From Norana najaformis (taxonomy: Eukaryota; Annelida; Clitellata; Crassiclitellata; Hormogastridae), in the NCBI GenBank assembly GCA_964023275.1, contig OZ029913.1, positions 57,259,358 to 57,323,357 of the forward strand: DNA of 64,000 bases, written 5' to 3'. Shown here one piece after another: positions 28,417-38,573 of this stretch; the stretch's first letter is position 1; each line of letters begins with the position of its first letter. Position numbers and translations under genes: made by a program. Under the pieces are notes generated by a model, which worked only from the letters and a program-made list of their open reading frames with translations, did not search any database and was not told the origin of the DNA.

Positions 28417-28534
28417 ATTAGAGCTGAACCGAATAGTCTTTTTACTATTCGGCCTAATACGAACAAATTAAGTTATTCGGAGCACTATTCGGGTCCGAAG
28501 CGAATCGAACAAGAATATACGATACAGCTCTAAT
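28417..28534. mobile_element. 118-bp foldback MITE
   Basis: A perfect 10-bp terminal inverted repeat, ATTAGAGCTG ... CAGCTCTAAT. Inside, CCGAATAGT and ACTATTCGG form a 9-bp hairpin and further ATTCGG/CCGAA pairs follow. No coding capacity. Confidence 0.7.
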
Positions 28535-28736
28535 GACTATGAATGTATTATGTGGTCATACATACCTCTTATCACTTGAAACACGCAAACGAGAAGCAGG
28601 AAAACTAGTTCCTTCATTTTACCTTCCGACTATGGTCGAACAGTTTCAGCTGAATCTTCAAGACAGATCAGATTCTGCGGTAGAGTCAGCAAAAGCTTTA
28701 ATAAACCCAGCTCTATGTCAATTTAAGCATAGGCCT

Positions 28737-30059
28737 ATCCACACATGCCGATATCGTTGCCCACGCAGTAGTCCTATGCCTAGATTACACAACTATTCGA
28801 TATTTTGTATAAGCCACAAATGACAACAGCGAGCATTGCATGCAGTTTGAGGATATTGACTGTAATCTAATGGCAAAATTGCAGGTGGAGGCCGCTTCAG
28901 AAACCATAATTAATGGGTAGTAATTAAATGTTTGTGTTTCTCATTAGGCCTTTTAGTATTGTAAGCCTATTCAGCTGAAGTGTCGACGCGTTCCCGCGTG
29001 AAAGCCCGCCATAGAAGTCAACTTTGCCTTATAATACATTGTCATCCGATGTTGAATCCTACATTGTTGCGCTACGCTGCTGCATTGTATTCACTGCGAC
29101 TTTTGTTCCTACCTCAGGTGTTTTCCCTTCTTGCGACGCATCTATATAGGCTATTAATTTAAATAGTGTCACAATCATTTCAAATGAGTGATATTTAGAA
29201 TAAACGCCGAGTAATAGATCGAGCACCAGCTAACCTAAACATAATAGTTGTTATACTGGAGCTATGCACAGAATCGAGTTTCCTTATTAATTTTTTTTAT
29301 CGTAGCATGTATGCATAGAAGCTGAACTTCATGTGCTAGTCTATATGCGTTTGCGCTTATGACGGTTGGCAACCAGCAAATGATGGGCCTATCCCCTTTA
29401 TAAGGGTATCGGGTAATAAGTGGCCCCAGAATCCGAACTGTAAGGCCCTAAAGAAGAGCTAGAGAAAAGCTTTTAAAATAATAAGGTTGTAGCGCTCTGA
29501 TGGGGCGCAAATTTGTACTTTGTCCCAAGAGTAGATCCAGAGGGGCCAATCCAGCGATGCCCCCATTTTATTTTTTGTAAGGTCACTTCACTTAGGAATT
29601 AATTTTTAAAATCTTCAAAATTAAGAAAGAAAGACTAAGAAAGGGTAATAAAATTGTGCTAACGAAAAGAAGATCGTCAGAAATTGCTGATGATACGAAG
29701 AAGTCAGCACAGTTTTTCGTCGAAGTTAAATACGGTCATGCTTTCTTGGTCTTCATCTCCTCCTTGTAAACTTTAGGGTCCGCCAATGTTTTGACCTCAA
29801 CCAGGCTTCAGAAGATCCTTATTTGTTTTACCATATCATAAATGCTGAGTCAAAATCATTTAAAGCACTTTATTACTGCCCATTAATTATGGTTTCTGAA
29901 GCGGCCTCCACCTGCAACTGTAACATTGGATTACAATAAATATCCTCAAACTGCATGCAATGCTCGCTGTTGTCATTTGTGGCTTATACAAAATATCGAA
30001 TAGTTGTGGTATCTAGGCATAGGCCTACTACGTAGGTTACGATATCAGCCTGTGTGGAT
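28737..30059. mobile_element. 1.3-kb element bounded by long inverted arms
   Basis: The left arm (28737-28930) and right arm (29865-30059) are reverse complements over about 190 bases. Shared strings include CCTATGCCTAG, AACTATTCGATATTTTGTAT, AAGCCACAAATGACAACAGC and GGCCGCTTCAGAAACCATAA. The 930-bp core has no recognised gene. The structure suits a non-autonomous DNA transposon or an inverted duplication. Confidence 0.7.
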
Positions 30060-30089
30060 CGCTACAGTAGAAAGTGTCCTGCTCAACCC

Positions 30090-30440
30090 CTTCGCCTCCT
30101 GCTCCACTAATATTTTCTCCACTAATTTCTGCTCCAAGTCTCCCCTACTAATGTCTCCTCCACTGTGTATGTTCAACCAATACCCGCACAATTAGTGTCT
30201 TCCCCATTAATATTTGCTCCACCATTGTCTCCCCTACTAATGTCTCTTCCTCCGAAGTCTATTCCACAAATGTCTCCTCGGTTAACGTCTACTCAACTAT
30301 TGTCTCCTTTACTCATTTCTGCACCCCTAATGTCTCTTCCACCAATGTCTGCTCCACTAATATCTCCTCCACTAATTCCTACGCCATCAATATCTCTTGC
30401 CTCCTCTACTAGTGTCTTCTTTACTACTATTTTCCTCAAC
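30090..30440. repeat. 15-bp minisatellite, TCTCCTCCACTAATG-like
   Basis: Roughly 20 degenerate copies. In one plus frame they read as a Ser-Pro-Pro-Leu-Met/Ile pentapeptide repeat, but there is no flanking gene structure. Confidence 0.7.
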
Positions 30441-30580
30441 AATGGCTCCTTCACTAAGGTGGATGTATAGAGGAAGGCTAATTATGATGAAATATAAGCA
30501 TTGGCTACAACGATGATCGACTGAAAGCTTGACGCGACGAGAAGCAACTGTCTTACTTGTCGCTAGGAATGGATCACACA

Positions 30581-30845
30581 CTATTGTTAAAAGCCTTTTA
30601 CTTCTGAGGGTATTGACGATTTAAATTATATGTGATCGTCTGGTGAGTTTCTTTTTGTTTAAGTAAAAATCATGACAAAGATCTAGTCTTCTGTATAATA
30701 ATTTACATATAACGCGACAGACTATTGTTAATGGCCGTTTAATTCTGTGGGCATTGAGGGTTTAAATGATATGCGATCGTTTTAGGAGTTTCGTTTTGTT
30801 TAAGTCCACAATATGACAAAGATCTAGTCTTTTGTATAGGAAAAT
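30581..30845. repeat. tandem duplication of about 135 bp
   Basis: Two copies share ACTATTGTTAA, GGGTTTAAAT-like and GACAAAGATCTAGTCTT blocks in the same order, with modest divergence. Confidence 0.7.
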
Positions 30846-31124
30846 GGGTGAGACGTAGATCGATAGTCATGAGCACAGGTCTACTTCACTGAGAAGGGAC
30901 CAAATTTAATCTCGCAGATTACTGACATCAGCAACACTTACAAGGACTTCCTACGTCAGTCACCATCCTCATAGATCTGTCAAATTAAAACCCGCTTATT
31001 GCTCTCAAGGAAGGAGCGGGCTAGCGGATCCAGAAGTCTGGCGGACCATACCTCTCTCCATCTACAAAGTAGAAAAACGTAGCACAGGTGAGCAAAAGTG
31101 TACCCAGAAGGGGTTAATCTGATC

Positions 31125-31325
31125 TAATCTAAAGACTTCTATAGCGCCGTAGCGCAGTTATCATAATGGCCAAGGCATCAATTGATGAAGTAAAGTGAAA
31201 ATCGCAGTAAAAAAATCACAAACCGTTGGAGTCGCCGGGTCGAATTCAAATAGGTCAGAGAAACCAGAAGTCAGGCTACCGTGGGTAAGCAAGTTGGAAG
31301 AGATATGGTTTAAGCTTAGACCTGA
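31125..31325 (+). repeat. dispersed repeat family C copy
   Basis: TCTAATCTAAAGACTTCTAT, GCGCC, TTATCATAATGGCCAAGGCA, GGTCAGAGAAACCAGAAGTC and TGGGTAAGCAAGTTGGAAGA occur in this order. Other copies: 44465-44630, 44668-44860, 48088-48240 and partials at 34415 and 43015. It has a weak B-box-like CGGGTCGAATTC. Confidence 0.65.
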
Positions 31326-31329
31326 AAGA

Positions 31330-31735
31330 CATCAAAGAATTGGCAGAACGAACTGAACTGAGCAGTGAATTCAAAAATTTCGGACTAGCTACCGAGAGGG
31401 CCCGTGAGCCCAACACTGTTCGGGTAATGAGCACCTTCCGTCGTTCACTCTTTCGGTTGCTCCTCAGATATTCCATGCAAAACTGGCCTCACCTTTTCAA
31501 GAAATCCCACCCTGATCAGTCTTCCCATTTCTCTCAGCTTAAACACAACCCACCCTATCCTCCTCTCCCTCTTCTCTCTGCTCTTCTGGCAACCGGACTT
31601 GGTTCTTGACATGGCATCTTTGGACAACCCCACGGACTTGACGCAGCGCTCGTGTATAAGCTGGTACCCCTCGCTTAGCTTTCAAGAAGCACTTTAGAAA
31701 TTTCGAGTTTACTATTACGATTACAGCAAGAGTCT
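31330..31735 (+). mobile_element. LINE 3' end (family B), plus strand
   Basis: Begins with a basic, Ser/Phe-rich frame (STFRRSLFRLLLRYS, then FKKSHPDQSSHFSQLKHN) that looks like an ORF2 C-terminus. It continues into the shared 3' UTR with GACTTGACGCAGCGCTCGTG and ends with a GATTACAG tail. Confidence 0.5.
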
Positions 31736-31739
31736 ATGT

Positions 31740-33120
31740 GAATATATGAGATACATGGATATATGGGGATATGTAGGAGGGGCCATGACAAGCGGGACCC
31801 CTTGTTCCACCAGAAGGGTGGGAGTTCGAGCTTTATAACTTTGCGGAAGTTCACGCCTTCGATAGCAGGCAGTTCTTGAACTTACCACAGTCTCTGTGGC
31901 AACGACGAATGTCAATCAAAGTTGTACGTTGTTATCGCGAGATTTCGGAGTAGGGAATTTGTTGACTTAAGATTAAAGTGGTTATGAATTGCATTCTGAA
32001 TAGAAATTGCGTATCATCTGTGTTCTAGAATTATGTGGCTGTTTAATTCGATTTGGTAGTTTAGTATGCGTTTTTTAAATAATTGTTTTTACTCGCGGTG
32101 AGTTATAATTAGCGCAGATTTCGTTTTGATGTGATATGGGTCGTGCGCATCACTTCGATGTTAGTCCGCTTGGTGAAAATACTTGTTCCCTTTCAAGATG
32201 TTGACAGTTAAGCTGCTACTTTTTAGAGCTAACTCTGCTGTAAATATGTGACAGAGCAACTGATATATGTATTGCCAGCGTACTATACGACATGTGTAGT
32301 GTGTTAGTTAGATCGAACAAGGCGAATACACATTCATATTGCGCATGTGTTAAATGCTTTCGGGTTGAATCATTTTCATACGTTTCTTAGGGACTGGCGG
32401 ATCCAAATGTTTACAATGGGAGCTAAGGAGCAGGGCCATAATTATTAAGTTCTTTGAAAAAATTTTATCACCTGTTTAGTCGCCAGGACATTTGAAGGCC
32501 GTTAACAGCTGTCAGAATCTTTATGGTATGTTTTTAGCCTTCAACTCAGTTTTAATAATCTTCTTTGGGCAACACATTTTTAGTGATCTACGTTGGCTCA
32601 GCACAATTCTTATGATCTTTTCACTGGTTTTCTTTCTTTTAAAATTTTCATGGTTTTCTCTAGGTTTTGAGTAACTTTTTGGATAAGTTCTTGTTTCACT
32701 GGATGAATGAAATCCAAACATTCTTCTTTCTTCTTACTTTCTGGTACGAGTCCATAGTAATAATTCAATTTTTCACCTGTGTTGTCAAAGGACTGTCATA
32801 AATTAAAACTGGCAAAGAATTCATTTGCTTTTATGAATTTAAGTGAATAAAATATTATGATATAGTTTTTCTGTTTGTCTGTTTTATTTAAAGTTAAATG
32901 CCTACTTATTTTCTAACATCCTTAGCAGGTAAATAATTAATGCTGGCATTTGTATTGCTGATGGAAAAGATTGAAAATTATTTACCCATATGGGGAGTTT
33001 ATGTTAGTAGTTCCTTGGAAACCATCCAGGAGCCCAAAAGGAAAATTACCCTCTATGTTAAATTTCCCAGATTTTTGTACATTTTTATGTTTTTCAAGAT
33101 CTTACGTGACCTATTTTAAA
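31740..33120. other. no gene seen
   Basis: AT-rich sequence without recognisable domains or clear repeats; possible 5' flank and promoter region for the RING-ligase gene downstream. Confidence 0.4.
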
Positions 33121-33124
33121 TAGG

Positions 33125-33360
33125 CAACCCTTGCCCAATCCAGTAGGGGGCCAACTCAATGGCATGGCCCCAAATCAAATAGCAGGCACAGCCTTATTGG
33201 CCCTCCTGGATCCGTCCTGGCTTATAGTACGATACCCTGGACTATGGAACTCTTTTCCTGCCCATATCCAGTCTGCCGAGTGTGTTTGCTTTTTAATTGC
33301 AACTAAAGCCTATCTGTTAGGTGTCAAATGTCCCCATAAGTTGTTCGTCTACTGAATCTT
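33125..33360 (+). mobile_element. LINE ORF2 C-terminal fragment
   Basis: The plus frame gives LIVRYPGLWNSFPAHIQSAE followed by TKAYLLG, matching the WNSLP...F+..LK.YLF end of non-LTR reverse-transcriptase ORFs. It ends at TGA-like stops with no intact upstream domain. Confidence 0.6.
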
Positions 33361-33464
33361 GATCAGACTGGTTGCGGAGTTCAGCTTAGGTTTCATTATG
33401 CAGCAACCATCAGTTGGTTACAAGAGCATTATTGCAGCTTCACTACAGAAGCTTTTATTATTAT

Positions 33465-33960
33465 TTTTTTTACCTGAGCTATAGATGATCCCTCAGGATT
33501 TAAAAAATTCTCCAGAGAATTAAAGATTCTGGGACGGCTAGAAATCGTCAAGATCTGGCGGAGCAAACGTACCGTGGAAAGCAACAGAATTGAAGCGTTA
33601 TTATTATTGTTATTATTATTATTTTTGCATTTATTTTGCGTGCAAGGAGAGTAAATCTGAATTTGAGGCGCAGAGCAATTGTGAATGAAGGACTTGCTCA
33701 AGGTCCATACACAGTAACCAACTAAGGGGAGGCTCGAACCCATACTGTGGTACATCAGCACGACAACACCGTGCATTGTCCTGCATGGGTCCTTCCCTGT
33801 GGAATAGTCTTCCTATCAACGTTCGTTCTGTTTCTGTTAATTTGTCCCAAGAAACATTCTCTTCGTTAGTCAAGACTTACTTGTTTAAATTAACTGGGCA
33901 GCCATGTTCACAGCGCTTGTGAGAGGTTCTTAAAGTGCGCTATTTAAAAGATACAAGCCG
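33465..33960 (+). mobile_element. nested retroelement fragments including a second LINE ORF2 end
   Basis: Positions 33480-33600 (CTCCAGAGAATTAAAGATTC, TGGGACGGCTAGAA) recur at 43625-43735. A (TTA)n tract lies at 33599-33628. From about 33765 the plus frame reads GPSLWNSLPINVRSVSVN and LVKTYLFKLTGQP, another ORF2 C-terminus, followed by a GTGCGCTATTTAAAAGAT tail. On the minus strand GGGTTCGAGCCTCCCC (33729-33744) resembles a tRNA B-box. Confidence 0.55.
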
Positions 33961-34107
33961 AGGAGTGCTTTATCCAGTTGGCTACCATGCACCATGTATT
34001 AAGTAACACTAATTAATGTATACTAATTATGAGTTTGGTTATGTTGTAGAGTTCTTTGGCTATACCATTATGTGTTTGGTGTAAAGAAATAGTGAGGAGT
34101 TGGTGGG

Positions 34108-37100
34108 ATGGGGTGCACCTGTGCAAAGGTGGCAGAAGACAGCAGCCATCTTACAAATGGTGGCCACCTATGCTGTAGCAATTGCTTTTCCAGTGCAGCC
34201 GTCTGCAAGGCGTGCTCCTGTACAGTGCCAGTGTGTCGTATGAAGGTGCGTAAAAATGAACATTAAAATTTAAGTATAAAATGTGTTTTCTGAATTTTAA
34301 TTCGACCAATTATTACAGGAGACAAGGGACAGAAGCAGATGACACGAAATTGTCCGTGGTGCAGCCAATCCTCGGCTCAAGGACGGTTCAAGACAAGACA
34401 AGACTGTGTGTTTTCTAATCTAATCTGATGACTTCTATAAAGCCATGAGGCATCTTAATATTAATAAGGATTTCTGACCTTTTTTGCTCTGGTTCTCCCA
34501 TGTTAATGCAAGTGAATGTGTAATGAGAAGGCTGGTGGGATATTAACACCTGTGAGTTGGCAGTATGGGGCACGGTAGCCGATTTGTTAGAGCACTCAGC
34601 TTGTAACACATAGAGTACGGGTTTGAGCCTCACCTGAAACGGTTACTGTGTAGGGACTTTGAACAAGGCCTGTACATTTGATTGCTCAGAGCCATCGATT
34701 GATGCTTAGTTATTAGGTAGTTATTAGGTGCTTAATAAAGGCAGAAAATGCAGAACCTTGTGTAGACCTGTTTAGATGGTTATGCTAAAATACATCATTC
34801 TAGTAGCTCTGCTTTAGGATAGAAACATTCCTATATTTCAGAGATGCAGTGATTGTGGTGACATTCACTGCTCAAAGTGTCTTTTTGGCGAATCGAGCAG
34901 ACAGCGTGGGGAAAGAATCTGTTCCAAGTGCCTGGTGCTATCTTCTGGTGAGTTCATGCCACAGGACCTGATGGCCTACAGCGTTCGGGAACTTCGCCAG
35001 TTCCTCTTCCGAATGGAAATTGCCGTTGACAACTGCAAAGAGAAATCGGATCTTATCGAACTGGTTATGCAGATGAGCAGCTCGTCCGAATATCTTTCAA
35101 ATGTCAGCGAACACACTCGCCATGTTCAACTGCTCAGGGTATCTTATATATCAGTGTATATTTTTAAACAAAAAATTACATAGTAATATTATAGTTATTA
35201 AGTTTTAATAAGTGAAATCATTTTTTACTGTGGCTGCATATATGGAGAGAAAGAGGGAAGAGAGAGATGCAATGAGATGTGATCACTTCATTAGCCTGGA
35301 ACAGGTGGTGAAATGTGATTTGCAGTTTTGTTTTCTTTATTCTGGGATGTTAGGTCCTATCCATCCCTCAGCTTTGTTCTATCTCGCATTCAAAGAAGAC
35401 CCAATGCACTTGTAAAGCAGCATTCCAAAAGCGGCATTTTGTAGAATACGCTCGTTGAAATGGAATTATTCAGTACCTTGCTGCAGTGGCAAGATATGGA
35501 ACTCCCTGTGTCTAAGTTGTCAGCCCTGCATACAACTGCTATCATTCGTTCAGTGAATTAGTCAAAGATATCACCTTTTCAAGAATTTTTTCATCCAGTC
35601 CGCTACCTTCCCGCTCCCTTCATTTCTCTCAACCTAAACCTATCGGGTGTGGTACCAGCCCAGCTTAGCCCTGGTGAAAAGGAAAAGTTTTGATTAAAGG
35701 TGCATGTACCTTCCTCGGCCAGCAGAAAGTGCTCATTTAACTGAGGGCTATCCTAGTTAGGTGGCCTTCACTGAAAAGGCACTAAATTTTGTTGCAAAGA
35801 TGTGTGAAGGGTACAACCAGTTTGCCTCAGGTCTTGAGGAGGAGGAATTTATGGCCAGCCAAACCAAAAACACAGCAAACTAAAGCTTCTTTTGTGATGG
35901 GTAAGTAACTGATTAATTGTCTGCCGTATTATTTAGGGAAATCTTAAGTGTTTTTGTAAATGAGTCCGTATTGTGCTTTGGATCTCCGTTGCAGGAACGA
36001 TTGCAAAGGGAACAGTTTTCTGATGCCCGAAATGCGCCTTCTGATTCACTTAACGATACCAATGCCTCAGGGTTTCACGAACCATCCAATGGAGATTTCC
36101 ATTCGTTTGCTGCAGAGAGTGCTTGTCCATTTCCAGCTGAGAAACTGATAGCAACAGAATCAGAGTTTGCAACGCTAACAACTGAGGCTTCGACGTTGCC
36201 TAGTTACTTGTTTGGAAAGCAAACTAATGGAGCAGAGGTGGAGCCAAGTGGTGGAAGCCAGATGGCAAACGAACAATTTACAATCGACTCTAGAGTTTCT
36301 GACCATGTTGAGGCTGATAATGTTTCAGAAAAAGAGGTTAGCGATTCAGCTTATTAAGTTTATTAATGATGTATTTAGAAAGGCAGGAAATATTAATAAA
36401 AGCATAACAACGGATGTATGATGGGTACACAACTAAAACTGCTGTTACGTGACTGAAGCATGTCTGAAAGGTGCTATATATAAATTCAGTTTTATTACAT
36501 TACCCTGAAAGAATAACCTGATGTAAATATCAAGCATTTTAAATGTGATTCTGTTAATATAGTTTTTGTTTTTGCAGTTATGGTTTCTGTTGCTACAACT
36601 GTTACACTGTGATTGTTGTTGGGCATGGTAGCTGATTGGATAGAGTGCTCAGCTTGTAACTATTATTATTATTATTTATTATTAAACAGACATTTATAAC
36701 ACACGCAGTTAACAACAGCCTCATAGGCGCGTGCAACGACCCTAAAAAAGTAACGTGGAGACTAATCTGTTTTCCTGTTTACTTCAGAGCACACTGATTG
36801 AAAACAAGGCTGATTTGGAGAGTTTGATGCCATCTGATGTGGAAACAGTCATAAGAACAAACACATTAGCCAATTCTTACAGTTTTCCAGTGACAGAGCC
36901 AAAGGATAACGAGCAAGAATTCACTGAAGAGCATTCGAAAAAAAATGAAGGTAGAGGTGGTTTCTTTTTTGTTGAGGCATCTAAATTTAATTATTTATGC
37001 AGCCTCTTCCTAGTACTGGGTGCTACCCAGGTGAAATATGGTCAAGTAATCACTCACTTTATGAACTGTATTCTACGCATATGTAATTAAAAATCCTACA

Positions 37101-37817
37101 ACTGAAAAACCTAGCCATTAGTTTTGCATGGATCAGCACCGAGCTATCAGCTTTTCATAACATATCTTTGCTTCTAAGGATAGTGTTCAAAGTCTGACAA
37201 AATGTTAGTGGCATATTAACAGCCATTAGTATGAGATTTGTTAGCATATTAACCGACATTGGTTATAAAATTGGTTGGTGGCCTATTAACAGCAACTGGT
37301 TAGTATGAAATTTGTTAGTGTCATATTAATAGCCATTGGTTATAAAATTGGTTGGTGGCATATTAACAGCAACTGGTTAGTATGAAATTTGTTAGTGGCA
37401 TATTAACAGCCATTGGTTATAAAATTGGTTGGTGGCATATTAACAGCAACTGGTTAGTATGAAATTTGTTAGTAGTATATTAACAGCCATTGGTTATAAA
37501 ATTTGTTAGTGGCATATTAACAGCAATTGGTTATAAAATTTAATAGTGGCATATTAACAGCAATTGGCTAGTATGAAATATGTTATCATATTAACGTGTT
37601 ATGTTATGAAATTTGTTGTAATGTACATTGTATTTTGTGATTTTTAGGTAAGAAAGCTACAAACCACCTGTGTCTTATATGTTCGCAAGTTAACAGAGAC
37701 TGTGTATTTCTCGAGTGTGGTCACATGGCCACATGCTATTCCTGCGGTGAGCAACTCGTGGAATGCCCCGTTTGCCATTTGTATATATCGCGCAGAGTGC
37801 GAGCATTTAGGGCCTGA
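34108..37817 (+). CDS. RNF34-like: RNF34/RFFL-like E3 ubiquitin ligase, five exons
   Basis: Exons 34108-34245, 34842-35138, 35995-36336, 36788-36950 and 37648-37817 join in phase and total 1110 bases (369 residues plus stop), close to human RNF34/RFFL. The start ATG has in-frame stops just upstream. Exons 1-2 form a FYVE-like zinc finger (CCSNC, CKACSC, RCSDCGDIHCSKC, CSKC), then a SAP-like helix pair, SVRELRQFLFRMEIAVDNC. Exons 3-4 are acidic and Ser-rich, probably disordered. Exon 5 is a C3HC4 RING: LCLICSQ, DCVFLECGHMATC, CPVC, ending RVRAFRA. The vertebrate proteins ubiquitinate caspases, p53 and membrane cargo. The second SAP-like segment that precedes the RING in vertebrates was not found here. 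MGCTCAKV at the N-terminus suits Gly-2 myristoylation with Cys-3/Cys-5 palmitoylation (inference). Confidence 0.9.
34415..34660 (+). mobile_element. repeat fragments: family C start and tRNA-derived SINE
   Basis: TCTAATCTGATGACTTCTAT (34420) is a family-C fragment. From about 34567, GGGCACGGTAGCCGATTTGT, then TTAGAGCACTCAGCTTG and GGGTTTGAGCCTC form a tRNA-like head with A- and B-box spacing. It lies in the first intron of the RING-ligase gene. Confidence 0.6.
36627..36720 (+). mobile_element. truncated copy of the same tRNA-derived SINE
   Basis: GGGCATGGTAGCTGATTGGA and TAGAGTGCTCAGCTTGTAAC repeat the head of the 34567 copy. It is cut after the A-box half by a (TTA)n tract at 36661-36684. 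Confidence 0.6.
37195..37620. repeat. minisatellite upstream of the RING exon
   Basis: About eleven degenerate copies of a 33-44-bp unit with GGCATATTAACAGC, alternating ACTGGTTAGTATGAAATTTG and CATTGGTTATAAAATTGG halves, so a dimeric unit of about 76 bp is visible. It fills most of the last intron. Confidence 0.85.
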
Positions 37818-38489
37818 TGGTGTTCGTTTTAACATCTAACTGGGGCGCAGCCTAAGTAGGTCAGGGCGTGACCTGAATAATGTGGAAAGATTTGCTTGAT
37901 TCCGGTTCATTTGGCACTCTGCTTGGCTTTTTGCTTCTCCTGTGCTGGAAGTTTTTTACTGACTGCCTGAGCACATTTCTCAGTCACTTAGTCGCTGTGT
38001 ATTTTATATTTACATGCAGAGAAATTTGTTCTGAAATTGGACTTTTTTGTTTATTGAAGGTGGCATATTAGAATTTTTTTATTCCTAATGCTATTATTGT
38101 TTGTGTTATGTATATATAAATACAAAATTTATTAGCATTTTTAGTTTTATTATTATTTTATTACTACTATTTAGACATTGAATAACAAGCAGTGATGTGT
38201 AAAAAATAAGTTTTTCTTAAATTAAGCGTCTGCCTTACGTGAGAGTTCAGCCATGTTTGCAAATTCTAAATTCTACGCGCATTCTCTAGCGTTGGAATAG
38301 CACATTGTATACTGAGAGCAGAGTGCAAATGTTGTGTACTTACTAAGTTTGAATTGAGTTCCTGGTTACGTGAACTAATGGTGTAATATGTGTGTGTAAT
38401 ATATATATATATACATATATATAATGTATATATATGTATGCATAGCAATTTAACAGATGTGTATATAGAAATAAATATATGTGCATACT

Positions 38490-38573
<84 letters not shown>

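Noticed and set aside
28533-28823. 96-residue frame next to the MITE
   Set aside because: It runs into the inverted-repeat arm and has no recognised domain.
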